Shown here piece by piece: positions 12,661 to 25,626 of a stretch of DNA of 64,000 nt. The DNA is from Plantago ovata (Eukaryota; Streptophyta; Magnoliopsida; Lamiales; Plantaginaceae): assembly GCA_028274465.1 (NCBI GenBank), contig CM051457.1, positions 31,159,313 through 31,223,312 on the forward strand. Direction: 5' to 3'. Position numbers and translations under genes: made by a program. The notes beneath the pieces are model-generated. The model did not search any database. It was not told where the DNA came from and saw nothing but the letters and a program-made list of their open reading frames with translations. Each line of letters starts with the position of its first letter. Position 1 is the first letter of the stretch.

Positions 12661-14384
12661 CAAGACTAACTCATTGAATATTTCATCACCAATATTCTCC
12701 TCATCAAATGTTCCATTTGATGAAATATATCCTTGAGCTATCCAATGAAGGACCAACTCATCTTTTTGTATCCGAGTATCCTTGGGAAATAAAGCACAAT
12801 AAGCAAAACAACGCCTCAATGAGAAAGGAAGATGTTGATAACTTAACCTCAAAGCTGGTAAAATTGATGATTCTTCTTGTGGCAGGTTCCACATTTCGCT
12901 TGCGTTAACATGAATCCACTCTTCTTCTTTCCTCTTAAATCGCAGAAGCCCTCCGAGTGCTTTTGCAGCCAAAGGCACACCACCACACTTTCTCACTATC
13001 TGCTTTCCAATGGCTTCAAGTTTTGTATTTCCGTGTTCCCCTGCACCAAAAACGCGTTCCTTGAACAGTAGCCAACAACTCTCATCAGATAACCCTTCCA
13101 AATAATGAGCTGGAACAGTTGCCATGATATCAGCGACCTTTTTAAGTCGTGTGGTGACTATGATCGATGAGCCAGCCGAACCACATGCCAAAAGATCTTT
13201 TAACATCAACCACTTCTCTTGATCTTCATTCCAAACATCGTCAAGTACAAGCAAGTACTTTTTCTGGTTTAGCTCCTGCACAAGGCTATGTTGTAAGGAG
13301 TCCAAATGGCCCAAATTGGAAGTGCTTCCACTTCGAGTAGCAGATTCCAACATTGCCTTCACCAAAGTCTTTAGGTCGAAATCATCTGAGACACAAACCC
13401 AAAGCTTGACATCAAAATGGTCAGTGACTCTCTTATCATTGAAAACCAGCTGTGCAAAAGTGGTCTTTCCAAGTCCTCCAACACCAACTATGGGCAGGAT
13501 GGAGAGCTCTTCACGATCCCTCACTTCGTTCAGCAAGATGTTAACAATCTTCTCTTTCTCTTCATCTCGGCCATACACATGATGAGACTCGTTCAACACA
13601 GAACCTGTCTCACGCCTGGCAGGAAGTTTTGTCTGCAACACAACAGTAGTTTCACGCAAATGAAACTTTGCTCGTTCTGCAGCCACGAGATCCAGTTTTG
13701 CTGTGATTTGCTTAATTCTCCTTGCAATCTTCCACCTATACAAGTTCTTCTTAATGCTCTTTGACATTCTGTTTTGGTGCTCCAGCTTGGCAAGTTCGGA
13801 AACACATTCATCGAGCACATCCTCGATCTCATAGGATAAGTCGTTGAGCTTGCGTAGCCAGTCGCGTATGGACTTGTCCTCCAACTGCTTGTCTTCAGCA
13901 TCTTGAAGCACAGCCTGAATAGCTGTGAGATTGCTGGATAGCTTGTGCATCTCATCGTCGACTCCCAAAATCAAGCCAATCTCATTCTCAGCCTTAATAA
14001 GAGAGCTCAGATTTTCCAGTAAAAATTGAACGGACGCTTCAGCCATGATGAACAACAAACACAGGATTCTTCTGACTCTAAAAGTCGATATTGTGACCCA
14101 GCTCCATGTGAAAAACTGCTTTTTCAAGACTCTTCGATTATTCTTTGTTCGATTCTTTAATTAATTGTGCACAGCGTAGAGATTCCAATGTTCGTAATGT
14201 GAGCCATAAAACTGGAACGGTTTTTCGATTATCAATAGGTGAATTATGTATGTGAATAGTAGTATCAGAAAATATCAACTTAAATCCCATATTAATAAAA
14301 TTCCAGATCAATTATTACAACTAAAAGTGTACATATCACACCTTAAGGAAATAAAATTTACATGTCTCTAGGTTCTATTATCTT

Positions 14385-14861
14385 TCAGGGGAAACAATGA
14401 TAACAGAGGAAGAGCACTATGGCCACCACCAATGCTCCTGATTGACGCCCCTCTTGTGATAACACCCAATGCAATAAAAAGAAGCCGAACACTAGCAAAA
14501 ATCCCCACCCAAGTTCATCCCCGTTGCACTTGACCGAAGTCAGGTACGTCCCTCCTACGTATATTATCAGTATAAGCACCAAAGGTCCAAGAAGAGTCGT
14601 GGTCACAGTGTACATGACAAGAACTAGAGCAAGAGGCAAGACAATTGCATGACTAGTGGAATAAATCGCTAGGAATAGTAGGACCGGTATGAAGATTAAG
14701 CACGTAAATAGTGCGTTTTCTCCATCCGAGACTAAGGGGAGGTTGAGAGCCATCGAGGTGGAGCTGCCGCGGAGGAGGAGGCCTAGTCCCACTACTAGAA
14801 CTAAAGGGACTATAGGGGATGGCCCTATGGCGGAAGGGTGTTCTCTGTCTGCAGTGTCCAT
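14385..14861 (-). CDS. Intronless membrane protein of unknown function
   Basis: A 158-codon frame on the minus strand with about five hydrophobic segments of membrane-spanning length (roughly residues 18-32, 50-66, 70-86, 88-104 and 118-150). A short polar N-terminus (MDTADREHPSAIGPSP) precedes them, and a polar loop with a single Cys (VKCNGDELG) falls between helices four and five. I recognise no transporter signature. The next upstream frame, 14046, belongs to the NLR pseudogene in the same orientation, so this gene lies on the 5' side of the NLR. Low-complexity Leu/Val/Ile content leaves some doubt that it is expressed, but the uninterrupted length in an AT-rich background supports it. Confidence 0.65.
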   Translation of the reverse strand: MDTADREHPSAIGPSPIVPLVLVVGLGLLLRGSSTSMALNLPLVSDGENALFTCLIFIPVLLFLAIYSTSHAIVLPLALVLVMYTVTTTLLGPLVLILIIYVGGTYLTSVKCNGDELGWGFLLVFGFFLLHWVLSQEGRQSGALVVAIVLFLCYHCFP

Positions 14862-16265
14862 ACTATATCTTTAATGTTCTTAGAAAGTTATTATAGTTTT
14901 TGTTGTTTTTGGTTAAGCATATAATCACTAAATAAAGATGTGTATATATAAGACTGGGGATGATATAAGTTCAAGAAATGGAACAAAGACATCAAGTGCA
15001 AAAACAAACAAGTTTTGGGATTCTTCACTTCAAATATTTTAGACACTTTTGATTGTTTTTTATGTACATATAATGAAGTATAGTCAAACAGAGGGATTAA
15101 AGAGCAAAATTTCTTTGATTTTTGGGGACAAGTCTACAGGCTAGTCAAGAATCAAGATTTATTATTTATTGTTGTAAATACATGATACAAATAGATTCAA
15201 AGTTGAGTGGATAAGCAGATGCTATTTGGAATAATTTACTGATGAGTCATTAATTCCAGTTATAAGCATATTCAGATTTACTACTCCCTCCGTACCAGTC
15301 AATTTTGCCTTTTTTTCTTTTAACAACTTTAAATTTTAACTACAAGTTACAGTTTCTACTTAGCTTTAAATCCTTGAAGGAAGTAATTATTCAAAATACA
15401 GACCAGAAATTAAAAGGGAACAAACTCACTATCAAAATAAAATTGCTCAGAATAATCAAAAGATAGCAAAAACTCTGGTCCATCTTGGTACGTTCCTTCA
15501 AGCATATTCATCTCCTTCTCCCCGTTTTTGCGAAGAAATGTCCATCTTCAATCTTCTCCAGTTCAACCACCTCCAATCTTTTGATACTCAACTGCTTTTG
15601 AATAGTGGCCAGAAGAGAAACAGCCATAACCACAGGCATAGAGCAGATCCCAGACTTGTGCTTGCACCAGTATCATACTATCATGGGTACAGGTGTTGGT
15701 GACACCTGTTTTGACACTCCTCTGTTGTGTAGCTGGAATGGAAATAGGTTGCTCAGCATCATTCCGAAGCAAATCCTGATGTCTCTTCTTGTTCCACATT
15801 GAGTGATGCAAGAGTATGAAGTCAAATTCTTCAATTCAGAATACTTTAGATACCGTGCACACATATCCTTGAGCAGCAATCTGTCAGTGAGGTGTCAAGG
15901 GCACTTCTTAAAATACTTGCATGTCAAGGACACACCTCAGATAATTAGTTTAAAACACAGAATTGGTTGTACCAAAATGATTCTCTTTTGGAACATGTTC
16001 CAGAGAAATCACTTCATCCGAGTTCTTTGTTGAATCCTCCTCAAGTAAGGTACCAATTAGACCAATATGAGAGGAGGCCAAGTAACTAGGTCTATTCTCT
16101 CGCGTATTAGCATTTGAAGGGTTGTCAAAAACACATCACCTGTTAGGCAGATGAAGGGTCTAAATACATGATCCTTCCACAATTCCTATTGCTACTTGGA
16201 TCAGATCTGAAATGAGGTTCTTATGTATCATCTCAAGGACCACCAGTATCTGCCATGACCAAGAA
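14862..16265. other. Intergenic region downstream of the JMJ32-like gene
   Basis: Contains an isolated Stowaway-like end at about 15283-15312 (TACTCCCTCCGTACCAGTC) with no clear partner. Two overlapping minus-strand frames at 15563-15879 are open for 70-80 codons but match nothing I know; they may be 3' untranslated sequence of the JmjC gene or an old gene fragment. Confidence 0.45.
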
Positions 16266-18335
16266 TCAGTTACTTTCATTGTCAGTGCCATCTCTAACAT
16301 GATGTTCCTCTACTACAGAAATATGTGATTTCTTTCCCAACTCACAAGCAGATTCATCTGAAGTGGATTCAAAATTACATAGTGCAGGATCGCTGGATGA
16401 TGGGTAAGGGATAGATTGCACGAAGCTGAAGTAAGCATATTTGATATCAAACGACATATCGTACCCTGTCAAACAAAAGAGTTCAGAATATTAATCGGAA
16501 AAACTAGACCATAAATTAACAATTCTCATGACAGAGGGAATATAGGAGACGATGTTTTACAGTAGTTTATGGCAATAGTTAGCCCTGTATCGTCTGGGCT
16601 TTGTCTAACATGATGAAACCACATGCTAGGCCTGCATAAGTTCAGCAAAGAGTTCATTATCATGACTGGTGTTTGGTCAAATCATACAAGTTATAGTTAT
16701 AAACCACTGAATCTTAAAACATTAAAAATTGGATATATGAAAATTTAGAGCAAATCACAGAAAGTAACGAGTTAAGGTAATGAGGATCAATCTAGTAAAT
16801 TAATTTTATTAAAACTTACACTATTGGAAAAGGACTACTGTGCACGGAGTGCAATTTGCAAATACAAGCAAACTTTCAGGAGTAACAAATTTTGATTCCA
16901 ATAAGTTTCTACAAATCTAAAGGAACTACTTGTTCTAAACCTCTGGTGGCAGATTCATCTGCCCAACCATTTGCTTGGTTTCTTAAAGCAATCATTGATC
17001 TTTCGCTTACATGATTTTTTTTTCCAGAACCATTAAGTGAAAGTCAAACACCATCCCCCTTAACCCAAGTATGTGGTTATCAAAGTATGTATGTACGCAT
17101 CTACATCACAAACCAATAAAAAACCGGAAAAGCAAAGTTCTTTGTAGAACTAAAGAAGTTATAACAACTTTCAACGTCTAATGCAAGCTCTGCGAGTGCA
17201 TAATCTGCATTACCATGTCTACTAAAAAATCAGAAAAGCAATACTATATTTTAGGAGGATTAAGAAAAGCTCACAAGTAAAGCATCTCTCCTGCCTTGAC
17301 AGTAACTTCAAACGGTTTAGGTCCATTGAAGTACAATGGGAACTTCTCAATTTCTTTAGGCCTCTCTTCTAATGAGGGGTATGGATCCACACTACACCAT
17401 GGAACATAGCTAGTTGGATTTTCTAGCTCCAGGGTAAACTCTCCAACTTCCTGCAAACATGTTACATTAGACGTCTCCTCATTATTACTCAACCCCACTC
17501 ACTCACTAGCTCAAGTGCAGTGGCCTACTTTAAAGAATAATCACTAATAATCCAATATAATGTCATTGATAACGATGCACTAAATACAACAACAAGATCA
17601 TAAGCAACTGAAACGAACAATCCGAATATCTGATGAATGACAACAATGCACCTTGTGATAACGATACTTAGCAGACGGATACTCCCGAATATACATCCTA
17701 TGAACATCACTAGGTGGAAGCAACAAAAACCGCTTCTCCCCGGTAACCACAACATAAACATTCTCATAATGATCCTTATGAAACGAAGTCTCCGAAAACT
17801 CATTCCCAACCCACAAATTAACCGCCTCGGGTCGACAACCTAACGCCTCACTAGCCCAATCAATCTCCCCATCACAGTCCCCTGCCAGGGCCCCATACTC
17901 ACTCCTAAAACAATCATTCTGCTGCTGCAAATACGCAACTGTGGAATTTTCACCTGAATTGAGCACCATGTCGAGTGCTTCTGGAAAAGGTAGGGTTTCG
18001 ACATGGGCGGAAGCAAAGCAGAGGGAGGTGGATTGGGGTTGGGAGGTGAGGGAGTCGGCTTTTCCGGTGGGAGTGAGGTGGAGGGAGACGGGAGTGGTGG
18101 AGAGGGTGTTGCGGAGGTAGGAGGTGGAGGGCCAGAGGGAGAGGGCCGGCCAGTGGCGGGTGGCGGCGGAGGAGATGAGGCAGGGTTTGTTGGGGGCGAC
18201 GTAGTGGCGGAGGAAGTGGAGGGGTGTTGGTGGGGTGGGGAGGTGGTCAATTTGGGTGCCTAGGGTTAGGTCTCGGACATCTTGCCATAGGGTTTGTATT
18301 GATGATGATGATTCAATTTGAATTTGATCCTCCAT
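16266..18335 (-). CDS. JMJ32: JmjC-domain 2-oxoglutarate oxygenase, JMJ32/JMJD7 type
   Basis: Exons 18335-17652, 17450-17275, 16631-16561 and 16465-16266 join with GT-AG borders and consistent phase to 376 residues. The protein matches the JMJD7-like cupin family throughout: PTPLHFLRHYV near 36-46, HWPALSLW at 61-68, YLQQQNDCFRSEY at 135-147, the iron-binding HKD at 186-188, GEK at 199-201, VDPYPS in exon 2, and the distal histidine motif MWFHHV across exon 3, then NYWYDM and FDIKYAYF. Arabidopsis JMJ32 is reported as an H3K27 demethylase acting on FLC, while human JMJD7 is a lysyl hydroxylase, so the substrate here is open. The last 50 or so residues are Ser/Glu-rich and not conserved in my memory of the family. 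A Met 98 codons upstream is in frame but lacks family similarity. Confidence 0.94.
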
Positions 18336-19312
18336 TGTTGTTTGTTGATGATGATGAAGAAGATGGGAGAAGCTGGGTTTTAAGCTCGTTAATGAAATAA
18401 ACATAAATTTATTTATGATCAAACTCGGCTCTAAAACCTTAACAAGCCTAGCCCAGTACCTTTTTTTCTTTGAAACGGCCAAATTTTTTATATTAATAAG
18501 AAGAAAAAAAATGACCATAATAAATGCTATACAAAGACAGCGAGAGCACCACCCAACAACAAACGGGAACCTCAACCTAAACCTATTGAACTTGCACCTA
18601 ATTGAACCTGAACCTACACAACCTCCCAACCTTGAACCTCAACCTAAAACTTTCCGAACCTGAACCTCAACCCAAAACTTCAGAACCTCCTAAACCTTTT
18701 GAAACTTAAGAACCTCAATCTTTCGAATCTGACATCGCCGAGCGAGTACTTGATAAGGCCCGCCTCGCGTAACATACATCACTAGACACACCTGTTTGAC
18801 CATAGAAAAACCATGATAAATTTGCGGATTGGAAATTGGGATTAAAATTACAATAGTTTTTGAATGGTCATAATTCATAAATACAGCTCATAAGTCATAA
18901 GGACCATTCCATGCACATTTTAAGAAAGACAGGGACCACTATGTACTTCACTCACATCTTTTGTAGTATTATGCAATTCTGGAAAATAAAAATTCATAGT
19001 AAAACTCGCCGTGTCGTTAACATCGTCACCTAGCTCACACAGTTTACAGTGGAGTACACGTGAAGAAGAACAAAAAAAATTCATACCTTCGTGTGTGAAA
19101 ATCATTTCAATTTATTCAATCAACCCCAAGAGAAAGAGATTTCTGATTTCCTTCCTTAAATTAAACCCCAGCACAAGATTAATCCCATCACATCACACCA
19201 ATTCACCAAACGATCGCTTTCCCAATCTCCTTATCCTTGCACACTACGTTTACTCACTTCCTTCTTCTGATGTGTATATAGCTCGAATGCCATTTTCATT
19301 GCTGTTGTTGTT
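18336..19312. promoter_or_regulatory. Divergent promoter region between the JMJ32-like and WAT1-like genes
   Basis: Start codons of the two flanking genes lie 977 bp apart on opposite strands, so this segment should hold both promoters. It includes a degenerate AACCT(G/C)AACCT low-complexity tract at about 18560-18720. At 18462-18560 a poly-T followed by GAAACGGCCAAATTT resembles the 3' end of a minus-strand LINE. No specific transcription-factor site is claimed. Confidence 0.5.
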
Positions 19313-22300
19313 ATGAGGAGGATGGCCACGGCGTCGAACGATTTGTGGAAGGCCCACGCCGCCATGGCGGCGGTGCAGCTCTTCAACGGGGGGTACCATG
19401 TCATCACCAAAGTCGCACTCAATGTTGGAGTCAATCAGCTCGTTTTCTGTGTTTTCAGGGACCTTCTTGCCCTCTCCATTCTCGCTCCGGTCGCTTATGT
19501 TCGTGAGAAATCAGTGTAATCTCCAACGACCCTTTTTCTTGTTATATGTGATTGGTCTTGTTTGTGGATCTGTTTAGTTGACTTAGTTAGCATGTGATTG
19601 TTCAATTGCACCATTGGAGTTTATTATGGTAGACAGACAATGTGGTATATTAGATCTTTGGTTGTTTTCAGTTTTCGGGTCTGTTTCGATTTCAATTGCA
19701 TGTCTTTCTTTGATTCTGCTTTGGGGACTAATTTCTTTTTCGCAAACTCGAGACCTTGTTTAATTGTTTTAATTGCATGTCATTGATGTGAAATTGATTT
19801 AAGAGAAGTGATTCTCGAAGAAAGTGCTGAACTGGAAGTAATCATGTATATTTTGTGCATTGCAGAAGGCAAAGGTTGACATTAAATAGACGCATTGTGA
19901 TGGCCTTCTTCTTTCTTGGTTTAACTGGGTAAGTTTGGTTCTTCTCGTTTGTATGAATTGGCTTGTCATTCTTCTCAGTGCCTGGTTGCAAATGTTTTCT
20001 GATTATTTACGCGCTTTAAAGAAAAGTTATTCTATGAATTAATTTATGCCTGGGGGTGCTTCTGTGAAGCAACTTTATAAACTTCTTTAAGCAGTACAGT
20101 AGCAGAAGCTGTTTTCTGCAAACAGTTCTTTTCTCCTTATGCCACAGAGAAGCAATATGTTGTTTTAACAAGCTGTTGCAAACAATTACTTAAAAGTTAA
20201 AACTATTATTACATATTTGTGATTTTTCTTTCTTGTTTTATTTTTGGCTTACGATCCTTCAGAAAACAAAAAATTAAATTGGTATTTCCTTGTTACGACT
20301 ATGATTTATTTATGATGTTTTCTTTCTTGTTCTTTTTTGGATCAGGATTTTCGGGAACCAACTTTTGTTTCTTATTGGTCTTGGCTACACAAATCCATCC
20401 TATGCTGCAGCCATACAACCTGCAATTCCAGTCTTTACATTCATATTGGCAGTAATAATGGGGTCTCTCTTTCTCTCTCTCCTCCCTTTTTTTTTCTGAT
20501 TTAACTTTGAATGTTGGTGCGTTCATTAAACAATATATGGACACTATTGAATTGAAACTCTTTCTTACCCACTTATATAAATTATTCGTTACTCGTTATA
20601 AGTTGTCGTTTTATGTGCAGTACAGAAACATTGAATTTACTTACAAGTGAAGGCCGATCAAAGTTAGGGGGAACTCTTGTTTGTGTTTCTGGTGCCATTT
20701 TGATGGCTGTATTTCGTGGCCCAGCTGTATTTGGACACTCGGAATCAGATTATCTAGCACATAGTGAAATAAGTGCCAAGGGTCAACCGGAACCTGTTGG
20801 GTGGTTCATGTCTAATTTTCTGGATTTGGGTTTTGATACTTGGCACCTTGGAGTTTTATGCTTGATTGGGAACTGCATGTGCTTCGCTACTTATCTGGCC
20901 ATTCAGGTAATCGATATCAACCATCATGTTTATGAATATACATATGCTATGATTGCTTGTTAGTTGTTAGAATTGATCTTGTTAGGAGAGTAGGATTTAG
21001 CGTATCACTATTGCAGTTATATTAGTTTTGATGGCAAGATTAATTTGTTTTGAATTGTTTAGTTGGTGATGATCCTGGGAGATGGTGTATAATTTAACTT
21101 AGTTGGTTTAATTATACTCTTTGATTATTTTGAAAATTTGTGCCCCTACATGCTCTTATAGTTTGTGTTTTGGAGAAGCAGTTGGGAGTTCAGAGAGCCT
21201 AGAACTTTAATTCAGTGTCAGAAATCATTATTAAGTATGAATCTACATACTTAACCATTGTTAATTTTATATAATTGCAATAATATTTTGTCAACACCAG
21301 TGACTGAGGAACTTAGCCACCTAGGATTTGAAATAATGTTTCTACATACGGTAATATTTGAAATTCCTGAGAAAAGGTTTGTAGCCAAAGCATTGACTAT
21401 GTTTCTTGATTTTAAGAGAACCTATCCCTTCATCTCTAGGTATACATTTTTCTTGATTGAGTACGAATAGGCAATTGTGATGATGTTACTGGGCCTCTAC
21501 TTATCAGCCGTGTTGTGTTGCAGGCTCCTTTGTTGGCTAAGTATCCTGCAAGTATATCAGTGACGGCTTACTCATACTTCTTTGGTGCCATAATCATGGT
21601 AGTGTCTTCATTTTTCATGACAAATGAGTCAACAGATTGGGAACTCACACAGTCAGAGGTGTTGGCAGTAATCTACGGTGTAAGTTTTCTTACTGATTTT
21701 CTGCCTAGGCAAGAAAAATCGAGGGAGTTTATTAAAATACCTACTGATCCATATTTTGCTTGATGTCCCGTTCCCAATATATGAAGCAGGAGTGGCGTGA
21801 TGTCCTTGTTACACAAAAATAGACCAGGAATTTCTTTTATACATTGCGTGTCCTTGTTACACAAAAATGATTTCATTGTTTGAACTATGAGGCTTGCTGC
21901 TGTTATTAATCTTACCTTCTCTTAAGTGTTGACAAATTTTGTTTTCACATGGTGTATGTATGACAAAATCAAATTGAATTCCAAAAGATCAGCAAATGAA
22001 TAGTTTTTTATGGGGAAAGGATTATGATCCTTATCTTTACTGGCCGGAGTAGAATTGTCTGAGAAAAGGATAGTTTCAAACATATATTTTCAGTTTTTTG
22101 GTACCTATGTTGTTGTCACTGGTTTCTGGTTTTGTTGGTGAATTGAAACAGTGCTGCATATACGTTGTGGCATCATGGGTGGTGCAAAATCATATATATA
22201 CTGTATATCCATGCTCGCCTAATCGAATCACCTGCCATACCTCTGTTCTCGTGCAGGGAGTTATCGCGTCTGCACTAAACTATGGACTTATAACGTGGTC

Positions 22301-22906
22301 AAATAAGGTCCTGGGCCCTGCAATGGTTGCTCTGTATAATCCACTTCAACCTGCTGCCTCAGCTTTCTTGTCTAATGTTTTCCTTGGGAGCCCCATATAC
22401 TTGGGAAGGTTAATTTTCCACACCTATTCTCCTCACATCTGTATATACAATGCAGTTTTATGTGTAAAAATTGATTGTTTCCTGTACTTTTATGTTTTTA
22501 ATTCTGCAATAAAACCCATCTCTTTTCAAATTTTGGAAGTTTGTATTCCTAGGGGATCTTGCACAAGTTTAACATCAGAACGTATTTTATTGCATTCTTC
22601 CCACTGTTTCATCTTTTTATATATTTATTTCTTTTCTAATTTTTTTACTCTACAATCATCTTGCTGGACTAAAGTGTATCTATCTGTATTGTTAACAGTA
22701 TTGTGGGAGGTCTTCTTATCATAGCTGGGCTTTACTTGGTGACTTGGGCATCCTATAGAGAGAAACAGGTGACAGGCGGAATTCCTCATGCCATCCGGTC
22801 ATCAGAGCCTCTTATTAACAGGGAGTCGACCATCAACAAGATCCCGTACCAGATAGGAAATATTTTCTCAGGTTCTTCGTCATCAATACCTAAGATTGTT
22901 GATTGA
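19313..22906 (+). CDS. WAT1-related EamA-domain transporter (At4g19185-like)
   Basis: Seven exons (19313-19515, 19866-19928, 20346-20462, 20621-20906, 21524-21679, 22257-22408, 22699-22906), all GT-AG and in phase, give 394 residues. The protein has about ten hydrophobic helices in two EamA repeats, with plant-drug/metabolite-exporter motifs [50 protein letters not shown] and [14 protein letters not shown] [14 protein letters not shown]. It closely resembles Arabidopsis WAT1-related At4g19185/At5g45370. WAT1 itself is a tonoplast auxin exporter, but the substrate of this branch is not established. The start could be 19313 or the second Met at 19322. The C-terminal tail is Ser-rich ([11 protein letters not shown]). 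Confidence 0.95.
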
Positions 22907-24027
22907 GTTGAACTCTCTCTCTTAGAGTGTACTTTGCTAGCTTCTTTTAAAGGAATCACATTTATATTGAAAAGAATTCTTTCAACATTTGCCCCATTAC
23001 AAAATTTTGAAACATACATCTTCGTAATTCTTCCCTAGTCACTTATGAAATTCTAGTATACTTGTATGTTCAAAGCTGACCTGGAACTATAGATAGCCTA
23101 CTATAGCAGATAAAGCTGATACTGTGAGATGCAAAATCAACTCCTGTTCCATGTTAACTTGGAATTTCTATTTAGATTCCTCGTAGAGCATTAGGGACTT
23201 CATAACATAGGTAGGCTGACTATGTCCTTTCAACGTTTGAATTCGGGGTATGGGATTTGGTTAAAACTATGATATTTCGATTTTCTTTTTTCTCCCCTTT
23301 TTTTGGTGAACAAAGTGAATTTTGGCTTGGGTTTGTGAGTAAACTAGAACCCAGTGTTAATCTGTTTGCAGGAAGCTTGGCAAAGATACGGCGTATGAGA
23401 AGACTTTCGTGAGAAAGACTTATCTGATGCAGAGAATATACTGATTTTTTGGTACTAGCTAGTGTAGCAATAGGACAACCTTAAACTAACTCCTCTCCAG
23501 AGCAATGGAACAACGCATCTCCATTTACCTCACATTATTTCGTAAATGCAGTGAATTTTGTTGAGTATGAGCTGCTCGTTTTGGAATAAGATTTTGACTT
23601 TTTACTGTACTGGTGGAATTAAAATCTTAGGCAGTAGAGGTGATAGTTGATTAGGATTTTTATGTCGGTAAAGTGTGTCAGGGCAGCAAAATATACAGAG
23701 AAAGAGAGGGAAACCGATAGTCAAATGACTCAAATTGTACAGATACAATAATTGCTAAAAATACTTTTATGCAAGCAGCCAATTAAGTAAGCACCAAAGA
23801 ATTCGGTTCATTCTTTGCTACTGGACTCATGCTGCTTGTACTCTTTTGTTATACTTCCAGGTCAAATCCATTTTAGTTACTTCATGCATTATGCCTAAGG
23901 CCACCTCCAACTCCAACTGAGGGGAAACAAGCGACTTAAGAGTTAAGTCCCTTGTTGCTCCTCCGATAGAGGAGCAACAAAGCTGAGTGCAGTCTCAACG
24001 TTTAAGTGTTTCAGGGTTTCTATGTCT
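22907..24027. other. 3' flank of the WAT1-like gene, no gene seen
   Basis: AT-rich sequence without a supported reading frame. Some of it is probably 3' untranslated region of the transporter gene. Confidence 0.5.
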
Positions 24028-24585
24028 TTTTTTTCGAAATAGTTCATGCATTAGATTAAACTGAATAGTTCCTTACAAACCGAACAGGAGTATTAGCGTC
24101 TAAATTTAGGATATTACATAACTAAATTGGGCATACGTCCCAAACAAAATTAAAAGCAGAATCATAAGTAAAAGCAGAATCATGAAAGTTGTTTGTTCCA
24201 AAAGTTTGTTTTATTCCCTCATTTGTGAGAGAGTTTGCTACTCCATTGCATTGCCCGTAGACAAACTTTAGCTCCACATCTTGAATTCTTCTAAGGCGCC
24301 TTTGATTTTCCTCCAACAATTGTTGTTGTCGTATTCCTGGCTGTTCCTCCCTGTGAATGCATGAAATCAGCATTTTAAAAACTGTCTATATGATTAACTT
24401 AGAACGATTCAATCTTTCACTTAGGAAAAGTCCTAATTGTAGTGCATAAAATTTTGCTGTCAAGCATCAGTTTTTCCAAGGAATTGTGCGCCTGCTAAAA
24501 CAAATTCCCAAGAGAATTTATGATAATAGCCCCAGCTCCTGCTAAACCCGTTTGAGGATCATGAGAGCCATCACTATTCAATTTA
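24028..24585 (-). pseudogene. Decayed RNase H (RVT_3) fragment of a non-LTR retroelement
   Basis: Read on the minus strand from about 24585, the sequence encodes KLNSDGSHDPQTG, then LAGAGAIIINSLGN, the N-terminal strand and first Asp of the plant RVT_3 RNase H domain. It then meets a stop. Further along, 24373-24122 is open and encodes VELKFVYGQCNGVANSLTNEG, the C-terminal part of the same domain where the family has a conserved Asn-x-x-Ala-x-x-Leu-Ala/Thr. A poly-T run at 24028-24035 marks the likely LINE 3' end. Frameshifts and stops show it is dead. Confidence 0.7.
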
Positions 24586-25241
24586 GATAGTACTGTATTG
24601 TAGATTTTGTTACCGTTTTCAATTTAATAGGAAGAAAGTGAACAATAACGTGTGTACCAACTATTTGCGGACAACATCGAAAATGATGAAAAATAAGAAT
24701 TAAAAAATGCGAATAAATAGAAAAATGGACGTATTGTACACTTTTTTATTATTTTAGAATACAAAAAGTGAATTTTAATGAGTGTATGATACGTGACCGC
24801 TTTTCCTATTGTTCCGAAATTCTTGACATGTCTGGCTAATTCTTGACGCTAAAGTCTATGGGAGGCCGGCCTTTCCTAAAAATATGGAAAGGCCTGGTTT
24901 TACTAAAAACTCGCTGGTTTTCCCAAAACTCGTTGGTTTTGAGATTAAATTGGCCGACCGACCGAGTTTTTACGCAAACTCGGTTTTCTTAATAGAATAA
25001 ATATAACCATCCACACACAAAACACACAATTCAGCGTTTACTGTGTGAAATCCATTTTTTCTCTCTGCAAATTCCCGTCTTCTTCTCCGGCTTCCGAATC
25101 TCAAACTTTCCCGATCAATGGAAGAAACAAGCCGATTGTTCTCCTTTTTTCTTCGTTTCTGCTACCTTTGTGTTGGATTTAGTATTCTCAATATGTTTCG
25201 TGAGATCTAGGGTTTCAAATTTGGTTTATTCTCAGATCTGA

Positions 25242-25593
25242 TTTCACAAATCTAGGGGTTCTGATTTGAAGCATGATGAAGAGGATCGGAAGGATTTATT
25301 CGGTGTTCCAGACGCTGCTAATCCGTTGAAGTAGTTTTCACGATGGAGAGTTGATTCTTCCAGTAAAGGTATGTTAGTTTAGTTGTTAAGTTTGATATTG
25401 TGAATCTGTTTTTTGTTGTGCTTTTAAGTGTTTGTGGATGTATTCATTCTATTATATGCTCTGTTTGTGTGATGTTATAGTTCAGGTGTTTTTATGTTAC
25501 GGTTTTAAGTGTCTGTGGTATGCTTATAAGGTATTTTGATGTTGTTTCCGATGGATTTTGGTTTTGGTTTAAGTGTATCTAGTATTATTATTA

Positions 25594-25626
<33 letters not shown>

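Larger units (their letters stand above)
11102..14046 (-). pseudogene. CC-NB-LRR (RGA-type) resistance gene, disrupted
   Basis: The frame from 14046 encodes an Rx-type coiled coil (EIEDVLDE at residues 74-80), then NB-ARC: P-loop GVGGLGKTT (188-196), kinase-2 LLVLDDVW (265-272), RNBS-B, GLPL as CGGVPLAAKALGG, and RNBS-D CFAYCALFPKD. It stops at 12643. The gene continues at about 12456 with the MHD motif (MHDLVHDLAQ) and the first leucine-rich repeats to 12004, then in another frame from about 12016 to 11102 with six or more LRRs. There are two lesions: a 198-bp insertion before the MHD motif and an internal LRR deletion with frameshift near 12010-12030. Intact members are intracellular immune receptors with an ADP/ATP switch. 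An upstream Met at 14127 adds 27 residues with no family resemblance, so MAEAS at 14046 is chosen. As it stands it could give only a CC-NB fragment. Confidence 0.9.

Noticed and set aside
12604..12669. A 21-codon plus-strand frame starting MRLLLVALLSLLLLC, which looks like a signal peptide.
   Set aside because: It lies in a pyrimidine-rich stretch of the NLR insertion, where CTT/CTC/TTG codons arise by composition, and ends just past the border; no mature peptide follows.
18003..18263. An 86-codon Gly/Glu-rich plus-strand frame.
   Set aside because: It is antisense to the GC-rich first exon of the JMJ32-like gene, which has full family similarity on the other strand.
18560..18720. Interstitial telomere repeat, suggested by AACCTAAACCT words.
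   Set aside because: The plant telomere unit CCCTAAA does not recur in register; the tract is only AACCT-rich low complexity.
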